Shown here one piece after another: positions 10,205-20,626 of a stretch of 64,000 nt of DNA. The notes beneath the pieces are model-generated. The model saw only the letters and a list, made by a program, of their open reading frames with translations. It had not been told where the DNA came from and searched no databases. Origin of the DNA: Massilia sp. BSC265 (GTDB lineage Bacteria > Pseudomonadota > Gammaproteobacteria > Burkholderiales > Burkholderiaceae_D). The stretch lies in contig NZ_JPXI01000037.1 in NCBI RefSeq assembly GCF_000740675.1, positions 248,001 to 312,000 on the forward strand. Reading direction: 5' to 3'. The position numbers were made by a program, and so were the translations under genes. Numbering within the stretch: position 1 is the stretch's first letter; every line of letters starts with the position of its first letter.

Positions 10205-10306
10205 ATGAGACTTCAACTGATCAGTGGCGCCGTCGTGCTGTACACCCTCGCGGTGCTGGCATGGCTGTGCTACGTCGGTATCGGTGCAACACCCTGGCAC
10301 GCGTAG
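10205..10306 (+). CDS. Candidate 33-residue single-pass membrane protein
   Basis: ATG at 10205 is preceded by AGGAC at 6 nt. The product MRLQLISGAVVLYTLAVLAW... is one hydrophobic helix (about residues 4-27) with a short polar tail ending TPWHA. It is divergent from grpE in a 415-bp interval that otherwise holds the heat-shock promoter and a repeat. The TAG stop lies inside the repeat's left arm, so the end of the frame may be imposed by the repeat. Nothing identifies a function, and chance is possible for so short a frame. Confidence 0.45.
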   Translation: MRLQLISGAVVLYTLAVLAWLCYVGIGATPWHA

Positions 10307-10335
10307 GGTGGACGGGGAACGCGCCCACCCTACGC
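10301..10335. repeat. GTAGGGTGG...CCACCCTAC intergenic repeat, copy A (short form)
   Basis: Perfect 11-bp arms GCGTAGGGTGG (10301-10311) and CCACCCTACGC (10325-10335) enclose 13 nt. The element lies between the small plus-strand frame and the hemH 3' end and may act as a bidirectional hairpin. Related copies are at 19101-19212, 30386-30531 and 48756-48789. Confidence 0.75.
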
Positions 10336-10381
10336 GGATCGGCTATTTTAGCAGGTTGGCAAGGGCTGTCCGCGACGCACG

Positions 10382-11485
10382 TCAGGCGCCCAGCTGGGCC
10401 GCGTGCTGCGCACCGACCTGGGCATCGCGGCGCTGGGCCGCGCGCTGGGCCGGGGTGAGGATGGTCGGCCAGCCGATCAGGTGCTGTTCGGCGATCTCGG
10501 CCAGGCCCGTGATCCAGGCCGGCGACTCGTTCAGGCAGGGGATGTAGTGGTATTCCTTGCCGCCCGCGGCCTCGAAGTCGTGCCGCACTTCCATATTGAT
10601 CTCTTCCAGGGTTTCCAGGCAGTCGCTGGTAAAGCCGGGGCAGATCACGTCGATCCGCTCCACACCCTGGCGCGCCAGTTCCTGCACGGTCGGCGCGGTG
10701 TAGGGTTGCAGCCACTCCGCCTTGCCGAAGCGCGACTGGAAGGTGACGATGTATTCGTCGGCGCCCATGCCCAGTGCCGCCGCCAGCAGGCGCGCGGTCT
10801 TCTGGCATTCGCAGAAGTACGGGTCGCCCAGCATCAGGGTGCGCTTGGGCGTGCCGTGGAAGCTCATCACCAGCTTCTGGCCGCGGCCGTGGGCCTCCCA
10901 ATACGATTCGACCTGCACGCGCAGCGCCTCGATATAGCCTTCGTGGTCGTGGTAGTGACGCACCAGGCGCAACTCGGGGATGTTGCGCACCCGGGCATAG
11001 TGGGCATAGACGGCGTCCCAGACCGAGGCGGTGGTGGTGCCGGAGTACTGGGGATAAGCCGGCAGGACCACGATGCGCTGGCAGTGCTCGGCCTGCAGGC
11101 GCTCCAGCACCTCGGGCAGCGAAGGCGAGCCGTAGCGCATCGCCATCGCCACCTTCACGCCTTCGTGGCCACGCTCGGCAAGGGTCTTTTCCAGCAGCGC
11201 CGCCTGCTTCCGGGTGTGCACCTTGAGCGGCGAGCCTTCCTTGGTCCAGATGGTGCGGTACTTGGCCGCCGACTGGCCCGAACGGAAAGGCAGGATGAAC
11301 AGGTTCAGGATGAACCACCAGATCCTGGCCGGGATCTCGACCACGCGTGGATCGGAAAGGAACTGCTTCAGGTAGCGGCGGACGGCCTTGCGGGTGGGCT
11401 CGTCCGGTGTGCCGAGGTTGACCAGCACGATGGCGCTGGAGGGCACGGTACCGTGGGAGAAAGGCGGTTCTTTTCGGAAGGGCAT
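10382..11485 (-). CDS. hemH: Ferrochelatase
   Basis: A 367-residue ferrochelatase inserting Fe2+ into protoporphyrin IX, the last step of haem synthesis. Seen are VLVNLGTPDEP at the N-terminus, VLPAYPQYSGTTTASVWD, the catalytic-His loop LVMSFHGTPKRT, the CICPGFTSDCLETLEEI-type region (VICPGFTSDCLETLEE) and NESPAWITGL near the end. The last about 25 residues are an Ala/Gln-rich extension. The gene is upstream of grpE in the same orientation. A hemJ-like gene for the preceding pathway step is present at 57.7 kb. Confidence 0.97.
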   Translation of the reverse strand: MPFRKEPPFSHGTVPSSAIVLVNLGTPDEPTRKAVRRYLKQFLSDPRVVEIPARIWWFILNLFILPFRSGQSAAKYRTIWTKEGSPLKVHTRKQAALLEKTLAERGHEGVKVAMAMRYGSPSLPEVLERLQAEHCQRIVVLPAYPQYSGTTTASVWDAVYAHYARVRNIPELRLVRHYHDHEGYIEALRVQVESYWEAHGRGQKLVMSFHGTPKRTLMLGDPYFCECQKTARLLAAALGMGADEYIVTFQSRFGKAEWLQPYTAPTVQELARQGVERIDVICPGFTSDCLETLEEINMEVRHDFEAAGGKEYHYIPCLNESPAWITGLAEIAEQHLIGWPTILTPAQRAAQRRDAQVGAQHAAQLGA

Positions 11486-11575
11486 GTGTGATGGTGGTTG
11501 AGGGAACGCCCGCTATTATAAGTGGCGCCCCCTTGCCTGACGTGTCTACGGCCGACAACAGCGGTTCAGTTTCAA

Positions 11576-12004
11576 TCAGGTGGACGTGTGCAGGCGCACG
11601 TCGATGTTGTTGCGGGTGGCGTTCGAGTACGGGCAGACGATGTGGGCCTTGTGGACCAGATCCGAAAGCTGGGCCTGGTCCATGCCGGGCGCCTTGATGC
11701 TGAGGTCCACCTCGATGCCGAAGCCGGTCGGGATCTGGCCGATGCCGACGTCGCCGGTCACGGTCAGGTCCGGCGGCAGCGTTATCTGCTCCTTGCTTGC
11801 CACAAATTTCAGCGCGCCGAGGAAGCAGGCCGAATAGCCGGCCGCGAACAATTGCTCGGGATTGGTGCCTGAACCGCCACCGCCGCCGAGTTCTTTCGGG
11901 GTGCTCAGCTTCAGGTCAAGCACGTTGTCGGAACTCTTCGAGCTGCCTTCACGGCCGCCTTGCGAGGTAGCCTGGGCGCGGTACAGCACGTTTTCGATGC
12001 TCAT
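11576..12004 (-). CDS. ohr: Organic hydroperoxide resistance protein (Ohr)
   Basis: A 142-residue OsmC/Ohr-family thiol peroxidase that reduces organic hydroperoxides in the cytoplasm. The two redox Cys are Cys60 ([12 protein letters not shown]) and Cys124 ([15 protein letters not shown]), the Ohr-type arrangement. A Gly-rich loop [15 protein letters not shown] precedes the first. The start ATG follows an SD-like AGGAGAA. No OhrR/MarR-type regulator lies beside it. It is a different subgroup from the OsmC paralogue at 17.2 kb. Confidence 0.93.
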   Translation of the reverse strand: MSIENVLYRAQATSQGGREGSSKSSDNVLDLKLSTPKELGGGGGSGTNPEQLFAAGYSACFLGALKFVASKEQITLPPDLTVTGDVGIGQIPTGFGIEVDLSIKAPGMDQAQLSDLVHKAHIVCPYSNATRNNIDVRLHTST

Positions 12005-12146
12005 TCGAACTTCTCCTGTGGTGGTTTGGACGTCTCCGCGGGGGCGGAACGTTTATTACTTTGCCACAGAATGATGAAGGCGGGATGACGCTTGGATAGT
12101 AGGGCTCATGCGACCCGCATTGAATATCACCGCCGGCGCCCCCCCC

Positions 12147-12287
12147 CTACTCGAGCGTCCATTTGTAGGTCAGTTTCGCCCACCCACGCACCGGAATGCC
12201 GTCTTGCGTTGCGGCCTTGAACTTGCATCTGGCAAGTCCGGTGCGGGCCGCTTCGTCCAGGTCTTCTTTCTGAAAAACGGAAGTCAT
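12147..12287 (-). pseudogene. Remnant of a TonB-family protein (C-terminal about 40 residues)
   Basis: The reading frame ends in LDEAARTGLARCKFKAAT and GWAKLTYKWTLE, matching the end of TonB C-terminal domains (LD-AA---L--C-F-PAT-DG-PV--W----Y-W-LE). Upstream of about 12284 the similarity stops abruptly, and no signal anchor or proline-rich region exists before the divergent YidC-like gene. The ATG at 12285-12287 lacks an SD. The stop abuts a run of nine C (12139-12147). It is best read as a 5'-truncated relic. Confidence 0.65.
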
Positions 12288-12371
12288 GCATCGGGAAAGG
12301 CTGGTTTTATTTGAGAAATCTCTCAGTAGAATGACGTTTGGTATTTCTTTGTCAACCAGTGAAAGAACGCA

Positions 12372-13001
12372 ATGAACGACTCCCTGGCATTCGCCATGAC
12401 GCAGCTTGCAAGCCTGTTCGACGGGAACATGGGCTGGACCATCCTGGCCCTCGCGGTGCTGGTCCGCCTGGCCCTGTTCCCGCTCACCCTGCGTCTCGCG
12501 CGCAACATGCTGGCAAACCAGAAGAAGATGAAGGCCCTGCAGCCGCAGGTCGATGCGATCAAGGCGCGCCATGCAGATGATCCGAAAACGATGTTCGCGG
12601 CGATCTCGGCGCTGTACAAGGAGAACGGCGCGCGCATGATCGACCGCTCCAGCCTGCTGGGCGCACTGATCCAATTGCCGGTATTCGGCCTGCTGTACCG
12701 CGCGATCACCACCGCCAGCACAGGCGCCTTCCTGTGGATGCGCAACCTGGCCTCGCCCGACATCGTGTTGGCGGGCATCGTGCTCGTGCTGACGGCCATT
12801 GCGACCTATTACTCACCGACCACGGCGGGCGAGACGGCAATGCTCCTGATGGCCGTGCAAGTGGTCGTGATCGCCTTCGTCCTCTGGAAGGTAGCGGCGG
12901 GCGTCGGCCTGTACTGGGCGGTGTCGGCCTTTGCCAGTGTCGTGCAGAACCTCGTGCTGCGCGTCGAGGAGCGCCGCCTTGTACGCATGACCCCGACCTG
13001 A
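12372..13001 (+). CDS. Short YidC/Oxa1-family membrane insertase paralogue
   Basis: This 209-residue protein matches the conserved YidC core without the large periplasmic P1 domain. TM1 is about residues 20-40 (GWTILALAVLVRLALFPLTL), with the conserved Arg in the groove-lining helix. A charged cytoplasmic hairpin follows (KKMKALQPQVDAIKARH), then FAAISALYKENG, IQLPVFGLLYRAI and three further hydrophobic helices. The basic tail is short, unlike a housekeeping YidC. YidC-type proteins insert or fold inner-membrane proteins. The SD is weak. It stands alone between the TonB remnant and the convergent recN. Confidence 0.8.
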   Translation: MNDSLAFAMTQLASLFDGNMGWTILALAVLVRLALFPLTLRLARNMLANQKKMKALQPQVDAIKARHADDPKTMFAAISALYKENGARMIDRSSLLGALIQLPVFGLLYRAITTASTGAFLWMRNLASPDIVLAGIVLVLTAIATYYSPTTAGETAMLLMAVQVVVIAFVLWKVAAGVGLYWAVSAFASVVQNLVLRVEERRLVRMTPT

Positions 13002-13030
13002 GCGGCCGGCTCCGGCCACGATGCCGGCGA

Positions 13031-14695
<1,665 letters not shown>

Positions 14696-14725
14696 GAAAA
14701 ATCGGGTCTCCTGTGTTTGACGAGA

Positions 14726-15637
14726 TTACGTCAGCTTGCCTTCGTTGGTCGGGTATTCGTTCCAGTGCAGCTTTTCGCGCAGCGTATGGTAATAGCTCCA
14801 GCCGCGCGGATGCAGGAAGGTGATCGTGTGCGGCGAGCGCGAGATGACGATGCGGTCGCCGAGTTGCAGGCTGGTGAAGGTCTGCATGTCGAAGTTGACG
14901 CTGATGTCGCGCCCGGCCACCAGTTCCACCACGATCTCGCTCGACTCGGGCACGACAATCGGCCGGTTCGACAAGGCATGCGGCGCGATCGGCACCAGCA
15001 CGATGCCTTGCAGACTCGGGTGCAGTAGCGGGCCGCCGGCCGACAGCGCATATGCGGTGGAGCCGGTGGGGGTGGAGACGATCAGGCCGTCCGCGCGCTG
15101 GTTGTACATGAACTCGTCGTCCACCGAAACGCTGAGCTCGACCATGCCGGCGCCGGTGCCGCGCGCCACGACCACATCGTTGAACGCGACGCCGCAGAAG
15201 ATCTGCTGGTCGTCGCGCATCACGCGCGCTTCCAGCAGGCTGCGTTCCTCGATCCGGGCCTGGCCCTGCAGGATCTCGTGCAGCGCCGGGACCATGTGGT
15301 CGAGCGGGATGTCGGTGATGAAGCCCAGCCGGCCCGAGTTGATGCCGATGAGCGGAATGTCGTACTTGGCGAGCCGGCGCGCGATCCCGAGCATGGTGCC
15401 GTCGCCGCCCATGACCACGGCGTAATTGGCTTGCTCGCCGATCTCGGTCACGGTCATCGATTCGATGACCTCGATGCCCAGGGTAGCCAGGTAAGCAGCG
15501 GTATCGGCCTCGAACACTACCCGGTAACCCGCGCCGGACAGGAATGCCGTGAGTTGCCTGGCCGGCTCTTCGATGCCGGGCGTGTTCTGCCGTACCACGA
15601 GCGCAATGATTTGTTGCTTTTCAGGCGACACTGACAT
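14726..15637 (-). CDS. nadK: NAD kinase
   Basis: A 303-residue cytoplasmic kinase making NADP from NAD. It shows the catalytic GGDGT motif ([14 protein letters not shown]), the FNDVVV segment contributing the NE/ND pair, and the glycine-rich [16 protein letters not shown]. The length is normal for the proteobacterial type. It precedes recN by 30 bp and is probably co-transcribed. The 158 bp upstream hold no gene that I can see. Confidence 0.97.
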   Translation of the reverse strand: MSVSPEKQQIIALVVRQNTPGIEEPARQLTAFLSGAGYRVVFEADTAAYLATLGIEVIESMTVTEIGEQANYAVVMGGDGTMLGIARRLAKYDIPLIGINSGRLGFITDIPLDHMVPALHEILQGQARIEERSLLEARVMRDDQQIFCGVAFNDVVVARGTGAGMVELSVSVDDEFMYNQRADGLIVSTPTGSTAYALSAGGPLLHPSLQGIVLVPIAPHALSNRPIVVPESSEIVVELVAGRDISVNFDMQTFTSLQLGDRIVISRSPHTITFLHPRGWSYYHTLREKLHWNEYPTNEGKLT

Positions 15638-15795
15638 GGGTCTTGGACGGTTGGGTAGGGACTAGGAGATTAACCGATTATCCCCGCGTCTGCTATAGAT
15701 GGGCCACTGCGGAGCCACGGCGGCTTGCCCTGCAGGCGCTCGCAAATGGCTGTACAAATAAACAGTATAACGGGCGCCGCTCGCTTCCGGCAAGA

Positions 15796-16794
15796 TCAGA
15801 GCAGCAGCCCGACCGCTACCGCCAGCGAGACCGCCGTCACCAGGGTGAACAGGTGCAGCACCATCAGGACGGTCCAGCGCAGCGCCGTCATGATCCGCCC
15901 GCCGCCATAGACGCGCCGCATCGCCGTCGGCAGGTAGAACACCAGCCAGGCCAGCAGTACGAAGCGGACGAAGTTCCAGCCGTCCGCCAGCATGAACAAG
16001 CTCAGCATGAGGAAAGCGAAGCCGTTGCTGTGCAGGGCGAACAGGAAGTGCTCGCCGTAGCGCCGCCCCGTTCCGAGGTAGAGCAGCTTCAGGTAGAGCG
16101 CGAACACCGGCATCATCAGGAAGATCGCATACGGGGTATAGCTGAAGAACACGCGCTTGGCCGTATCGTTCCGGTCTTTCGGCGACATGGCAAAGAAGCG
16201 CCCGGCGCCCTGCTCCAGCCTTGGGCTGATGTTGCCCAGCAAGCGCTTGGTCTTGTCCTGGAGTTCCCTGAAGTCCGCGGAATCCTCGGTCTCCTTCTGC
16301 GGCTGGACGCCGGCGGGCGCGCTCAAGGCTGGCGGCGTGTCGCTGCGGCCGCCGATGTTGATGATCTCCACCCCGCTCATCTTGAACAGCGCAAAGAAGA
16401 TGATGCTGAAGGTGAGATACAGGCGCAGCGGTTCGATATAGCGCACGCGGCGGCCTTCGATGTATTCCCGGCTCAGCAAACCCGGCTTGAACAGCAGCAG
16501 CTTGAGCGAGCGCCACAGCTTGCCCTCGAGCGCCACGTAGTGCGCGATGAATTCATGCAGGAATTCGCGTGCGCTCGGCACGTGCAGGTGGGTCGCCTGG
16601 CCACAGTGATGGCAATAGTTGCCGGAAGTAACAGTGTCGCAGTTCTTGCAACATTGGGCGTGCTGGTGCGTGTCGAGGGCGTTGGCAGTCAAGGTACAAG
16701 TCCGGCAATAAGGTCGAAGCCGCCATGTTATCGTTTTAGTTGCAAAAAAGCATCTCGCATTCTCACCCTCCATGCCCCAATTGCGCGACTCCAT
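15796..16794 (-). CDS. DUF3667-like membrane protein with N-terminal zinc ribbon
   Basis: Near the N-terminus is a four-Cys zinc ribbon, CCKNC followed by YCHHCGQ, then an amphipathic stretch (AREFLHEFIAHYVALEGKLWRSL) and FKPGLLSREYIEGRRVRYIEP. That order is typical of DUF3667. Four or five hydrophobic helices follow. The start is uncertain: the first about 30 residues are unusual, and an internal ATG at codon 8 or a TTG close to the ribbon may be used. The function is unknown; it is likely an inner-membrane protein. Confidence 0.75.
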   Translation of the reverse strand: MESRNWGMEGENARCFFATKTITWRLRPYCRTCTLTANALDTHQHAQCCKNCDTVTSGNYCHHCGQATHLHVPSAREFLHEFIAHYVALEGKLWRSLKLLLFKPGLLSREYIEGRRVRYIEPLRLYLTFSIIFFALFKMSGVEIINIGGRSDTPPALSAPAGVQPQKETEDSADFRELQDKTKRLLGNISPRLEQGAGRFFAMSPKDRNDTAKRVFFSYTPYAIFLMMPVFALYLKLLYLGTGRRYGEHFLFALHSNGFAFLMLSLFMLADGWNFVRFVLLAWLVFYLPTAMRRVYGGGRIMTALRWTVLMVLHLFTLVTAVSLAVAVGLLL

Positions 16795-16854
16795 CGGCGG
16801 GGCACGGTTACGATTGAATCAACTGCAACGCACTAAGTTACCCAGGAGGCTGAT

Positions 16855-17181
16855 ATGGTGACCGAAACCAAAGACCGCTTCGTCAACACGAAAGCACCGA
16901 TCGAAGAAGGCGACAACGTCAAGCGCCAGCCGCACGAGCGCGATGAAAGCCCGGACGCACAGGACCAGGAACCGCGCGGCATCATCAAGCAGGCCGCCGA
17001 AGACATGGCACAGGGCCTGGTCAACACCGACATGTACGGCACCAATGGCGAAGGCGACCTCGACCGGGCGGTAGAACCGGCCCCGGGCGCCACCGGCCAG
17101 GCCAATCCGCAGCCGGACGCCAACCGTTCGATGCGCCGGCATGACACGACCAACGACAAATCCGACGAAAACAATCTCTAG
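16855..17181 (+). CDS. Small hydrophilic protein of unknown function
   Basis: A 108-residue, highly charged, disorder-prone protein (rich in Asp, Glu, Asn, Gln, Pro; no hydrophobic segment, no Cys). A perfect AGGAGG SD stands 8 nt before the start, and the next gene, osmC, begins 8 bp after its stop, so they look co-transcribed. The composition recalls hydrophilin or stress-type proteins, but no family is recognised. The pairing with osmC suggests a stress context (inference). Confidence 0.75.
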   Translation: MVTETKDRFVNTKAPIEEGDNVKRQPHERDESPDAQDQEPRGIIKQAAEDMAQGLVNTDMYGTNGEGDLDRAVEPAPGATGQANPQPDANRSMRRHDTTNDKSDENNL

Positions 17182-17189
17182 GAGAGGAC

Positions 17190-17621
17190 ATGACCATCAA
17201 ACGCAACGGCAGCGCCGTCTGGAGCGGCGGCTTGAAGGACGGCAAGGGCGCCGTCTCGACCGCGAGCGGCGTGCTCAAGGATGCCCAGTACGGCTTCAAT
17301 ACCCGCTTCGAGGACGGCCCCGGCACCAACCCGGAAGAGCTGATCGGCGCGGCCCACGCCGGCTGCTTCACGATGGCGCTGTCGGGCCAGCTGGGCCAGG
17401 CCGGCCTGACGGCCCAGGAACTGCGCACCACCGCCACCGTCTCGATGGAAAAGGTCGAAGGCGGATTTTCGATCACGGCCGTGCACCTCGACCTGGTGGC
17501 CAAGATTCCGGGCGCCAGCCAGGAAGCCTTCGACAAGGCGGCCAACACGGCAAAGGAAAACTGTCCGGTGTCGAAGCTGCTGAACGCGAACATCACGATG
17601 ACCTCGCGGCTGGAGAGCTGA
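17190..17621 (+). CDS. osmC: OsmC-family peroxiredoxin
   Basis: A 143-residue OsmC-type hydroperoxide reductase. The reactive Cys59 is in AAHAGCFTMALS and the resolving Cys125 in KENCPVSKLLNA, giving the OsmC rather than the Ohr pattern. The N-terminus carries the typical beta-hairpin MTIKRNGSAVWSGGLKDGKG. SD GGAGAGGA precedes the ATG. It follows the hydrophilic 108-residue protein in one operon. A perfect 10-bp-arm hairpin lies directly downstream. Confidence 0.93.
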   Translation: MTIKRNGSAVWSGGLKDGKGAVSTASGVLKDAQYGFNTRFEDGPGTNPEELIGAAHAGCFTMALSGQLGQAGLTAQELRTTATVSMEKVEGGFSITAVHLDLVAKIPGASQEAFDKAANTAKENCPVSKLLNANITMTSRLES

Positions 17622-17630
17622 AGCGCGCAA

Positions 17631-17655
17631 GGACGCTGCCACTGAGGCAGCGTCC
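17631..17655. terminator. Hairpin downstream of osmC
   Basis: Perfect arms GGACGCTGCC and GGCAGCGTCC enclose a 5-nt loop 10 bp after the osmC stop. The T run is missing, so it may terminate weakly or stabilise the mRNA. Confidence 0.55.
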
Positions 17656-17717
17656 GGCAGGAATCGCGGCCAGCGCATAGAATGACCGCTTTCCGTTTTT
17701 ACCAGAAGGACAAGCTC

Positions 17718-18131
17718 ATGCGCATCCTGCACACCATGCTCCGCGTCGGCGACCTGGAGCGTTCCATCGACTTCTACACCAAGGTGCTCGGCATGAAACT
17801 GCTGCGCACCAGCGACAATCCCGAGTACAAGTACAAGCTCGCCTTCCTCGGCTACGGCAGCAACCCGGACCACGCCGAACTCGAGCTGACCTACAACTAC
17901 GGCGTGGACAGCTACGACATGGGCACGGCCTACGGCCACATCGCGCTTTCCACCGAAGACATCTACGCCACCTGCGACGGGGTGCGCGCCCTCGGCGGCA
18001 ATATCACGCGCGAGCCGGGCCCGGTCAAGGGCGGCTCTACCGTGATCGCCTTCATTACCGATCCGGACGGCTACAAGGTCGAGCTCATCGAGCGCAAAGA
18101 CGATGCCGCGGGCGCCGGCCTGAGCAGCTAA
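17718..18131 (+). CDS. gloA: Lactoylglutathione lyase (glyoxalase I)
   Basis: A 137-residue VOC-fold enzyme converting the methylglyoxal-glutathione hemithioacetal to S-lactoylglutathione. The start at [16 protein letters not shown] follows SD AAGGA. Candidate metal ligands are His5 (ILHTML), Glu in HAELELTYN, His in [11 protein letters not shown] and Glu in YKVELIE, the usual HEHE set. The length is normal for the Ni-type enzyme. It stands alone, followed by the ribB leader. Confidence 0.95.
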   Translation: MRILHTMLRVGDLERSIDFYTKVLGMKLLRTSDNPEYKYKLAFLGYGSNPDHAELELTYNYGVDSYDMGTAYGHIALSTEDIYATCDGVRALGGNITREPGPVKGGSTVIAFITDPDGYKVELIERKDDAAGAGLSS

Positions 18132-18204
18132 GCTCGCCTCCAGCAGGACCGGCAGCGCGCTGCTACAATCGCCGGGCCTGACAAATCAGGTATCACTTTA
18201 ATGA

Positions 18205-18355
18205 CGTCTTCGGGGCGGGGCCTGGGCGGCCCCGTGCAATTCCCCACCGGCGGTATGGCCTGCAATGGGCCGAGCCCGCGAGCGCCTGCGCAAGCAGGGT
18301 CAGCAGACCTGGTGAGAAGCCAGGGCCGACGGTATAGTCCGGATGAAAGAAGATG
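18205..18355 (+). ncRNA. FMN riboswitch (RFN element) controlling ribB
   Basis: The conserved RFN blocks occur in order: GTCTTCGGGGCGGGG, GCAATTCCCCACCGGCGGTA, GCCCGCGAGC, GTCAGCAGACCTGGTGAGA, CCAGGGCCGACGGTATAGT and CCGGATGAAAGAAGA. It sits about 100 nt before the ribB start. FMN binding is known to shut off riboflavin genes through termination or RBS masking. The segment after it (18356-18450) can provide the expression platform. Confidence 0.96.
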
Positions 18356-18458
18356 TGCGCTGCCACGCGCTGTCCATCCGCCTTTTGCGGCTGGATCAGC
18401 GCGCGCTTTGCTTTGCCCTGATGCGTTTTTCGCCAACTTACTGCGAGGAGCGTCTCAC

Positions 18459-19100
18459 ATGTTAGCCACCACCACCCATTCCCTCACCAGCACCGACCTG
18501 GAAGGCCGCATCGCCGCCGCCCTGGACGCCATGCGCACCGGGGTTCCCGTCATCCTGCTCGACGATTTCGACCGCGAGAACGAGGCAGACTTGATCGTCG
18601 CGGCCGACAGGCTCAGCGTCGAGACGATGGCGCTATTGATCCGCGAATGCAGCGGCATCGTGTGCCTGTGCTTATCAAGCGACAAGGTGCGCGCGCTGGA
18701 GTTGCCGCCAATGGCGGCGGAGAACGGCAGTCGCTACGGCACACCCTTCACCGTGTCGATCGAGGCGCGCCATGGCGTCACGACCGGCGTCTCGGCGGCG
18801 GATCGCGTCACCACCATCCGCACGGCGATCGCGCCGGATGCCAGGCCCGAAGACCTGGTGCGGCCGGGCCACGTGTTCCCGCTGCGCGCCACGCCGGGCG
18901 GCGTGCTCGCGCGCGCCGGGCATACCGAAGGCTCGGTCGACCTGGCGACGATGGCGGGCCTGCAGCCGGCAGCCGTGCTGTGCGAGCTGATGAATCCTGA
19001 CGGGACGATGATGCGCGGGGAGCAGATCGAGCGCTTCGCCGCCTTGCACGGCTTCCCGATCCTGACGATTGCGGAAATGATCGAATGGCGCAGTCGTTAA
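18459..19100 (+). CDS. ribB: 3,4-dihydroxy-2-butanone-4-phosphate synthase
   Basis: A 213-residue stand-alone RibB making the four-carbon precursor of riboflavin from ribulose-5-phosphate. The start at MLATTTHSL follows SD GAGGAG. The acidic metal/substrate loop [12 protein letters not shown] and later blocks TGVSAADR and [16 protein letters not shown] (with HTEGSVDL) are intact. There is no RibA domain. The FMN riboswitch directly upstream shows feedback control. A 112-bp repeat begins at the base after its stop codon. Confidence 0.96.
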   Translation: MLATTTHSLTSTDLEGRIAAALDAMRTGVPVILLDDFDRENEADLIVAADRLSVETMALLIRECSGIVCLCLSSDKVRALELPPMAAENGSRYGTPFTVSIEARHGVTTGVSAADRVTTIRTAIAPDARPEDLVRPGHVFPLRATPGGVLARAGHTEGSVDLATMAGLQPAAVLCELMNPDGTMMRGEQIERFAALHGFPILTIAEMIEWRSR

Positions 19101-19212
19101 CGTAGGGTGGTCGGGTCCTCCCGAGCGCGCGTTCAAATCACATCTGAACAGACGTGAGGCGGCTGAGCATCGGCCAGTTGAACGCGCGGTCGGCGAAGCC
19201 GACCACCCTGCG
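19101..19212. repeat. Intergenic repeat, copy B (nested long form)
   Basis: Outer arms CGTAGGGTGGTCGG (from 19101) and GACCACCCTGCG (to 19212) surround inner perfect 11-bp arms CGCGCGTTCAA (19126-19136) and TTGAACGCGCG (19178-19188). It fills the gap between the convergent ribB and glf ends and could serve both as a transcription barrier. Confidence 0.75.
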
Positions 19213-19216
19213 AAAA

Positions 19217-20437
<1,221 letters not shown>

Positions 20438-20561
20438 CTACCCGGTGGGGAGTGCATACCGTTGTCAGTTTATCAGTTTTGCAAAAAAACTCGCCTTGAA
20501 TTGACTTGTCGTGCGCCAACAATCCTGTCGCTGAATCAATGATTTAGATTAGCATCAATAG

Positions 20562-20593
20562 AAAAAAGCCCGGACCGCAAGATCCGGGCTTTT
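20562..20593 (-). terminator. Rho-independent terminator after tolC
   Basis: Arms GCCCGGA/TCCGGGC (20568-20574 and 20583-20589) are followed on the minus strand by six T. On the plus strand TTTT also follows, so it may work in both directions. It closes the pcm-rhodanese-tolC transcript. Confidence 0.85.
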
Positions 20594-20626
20594 AACACTT
20601 CCAGGCAGGCCTGGCCTGCGCTGAGA

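Noticed and set aside
17631-17655. Hairpin after osmC as a small RNA
   Set aside because: A 25-nt perfect hairpin without promoter or T run is more simply an mRNA 3' structure.
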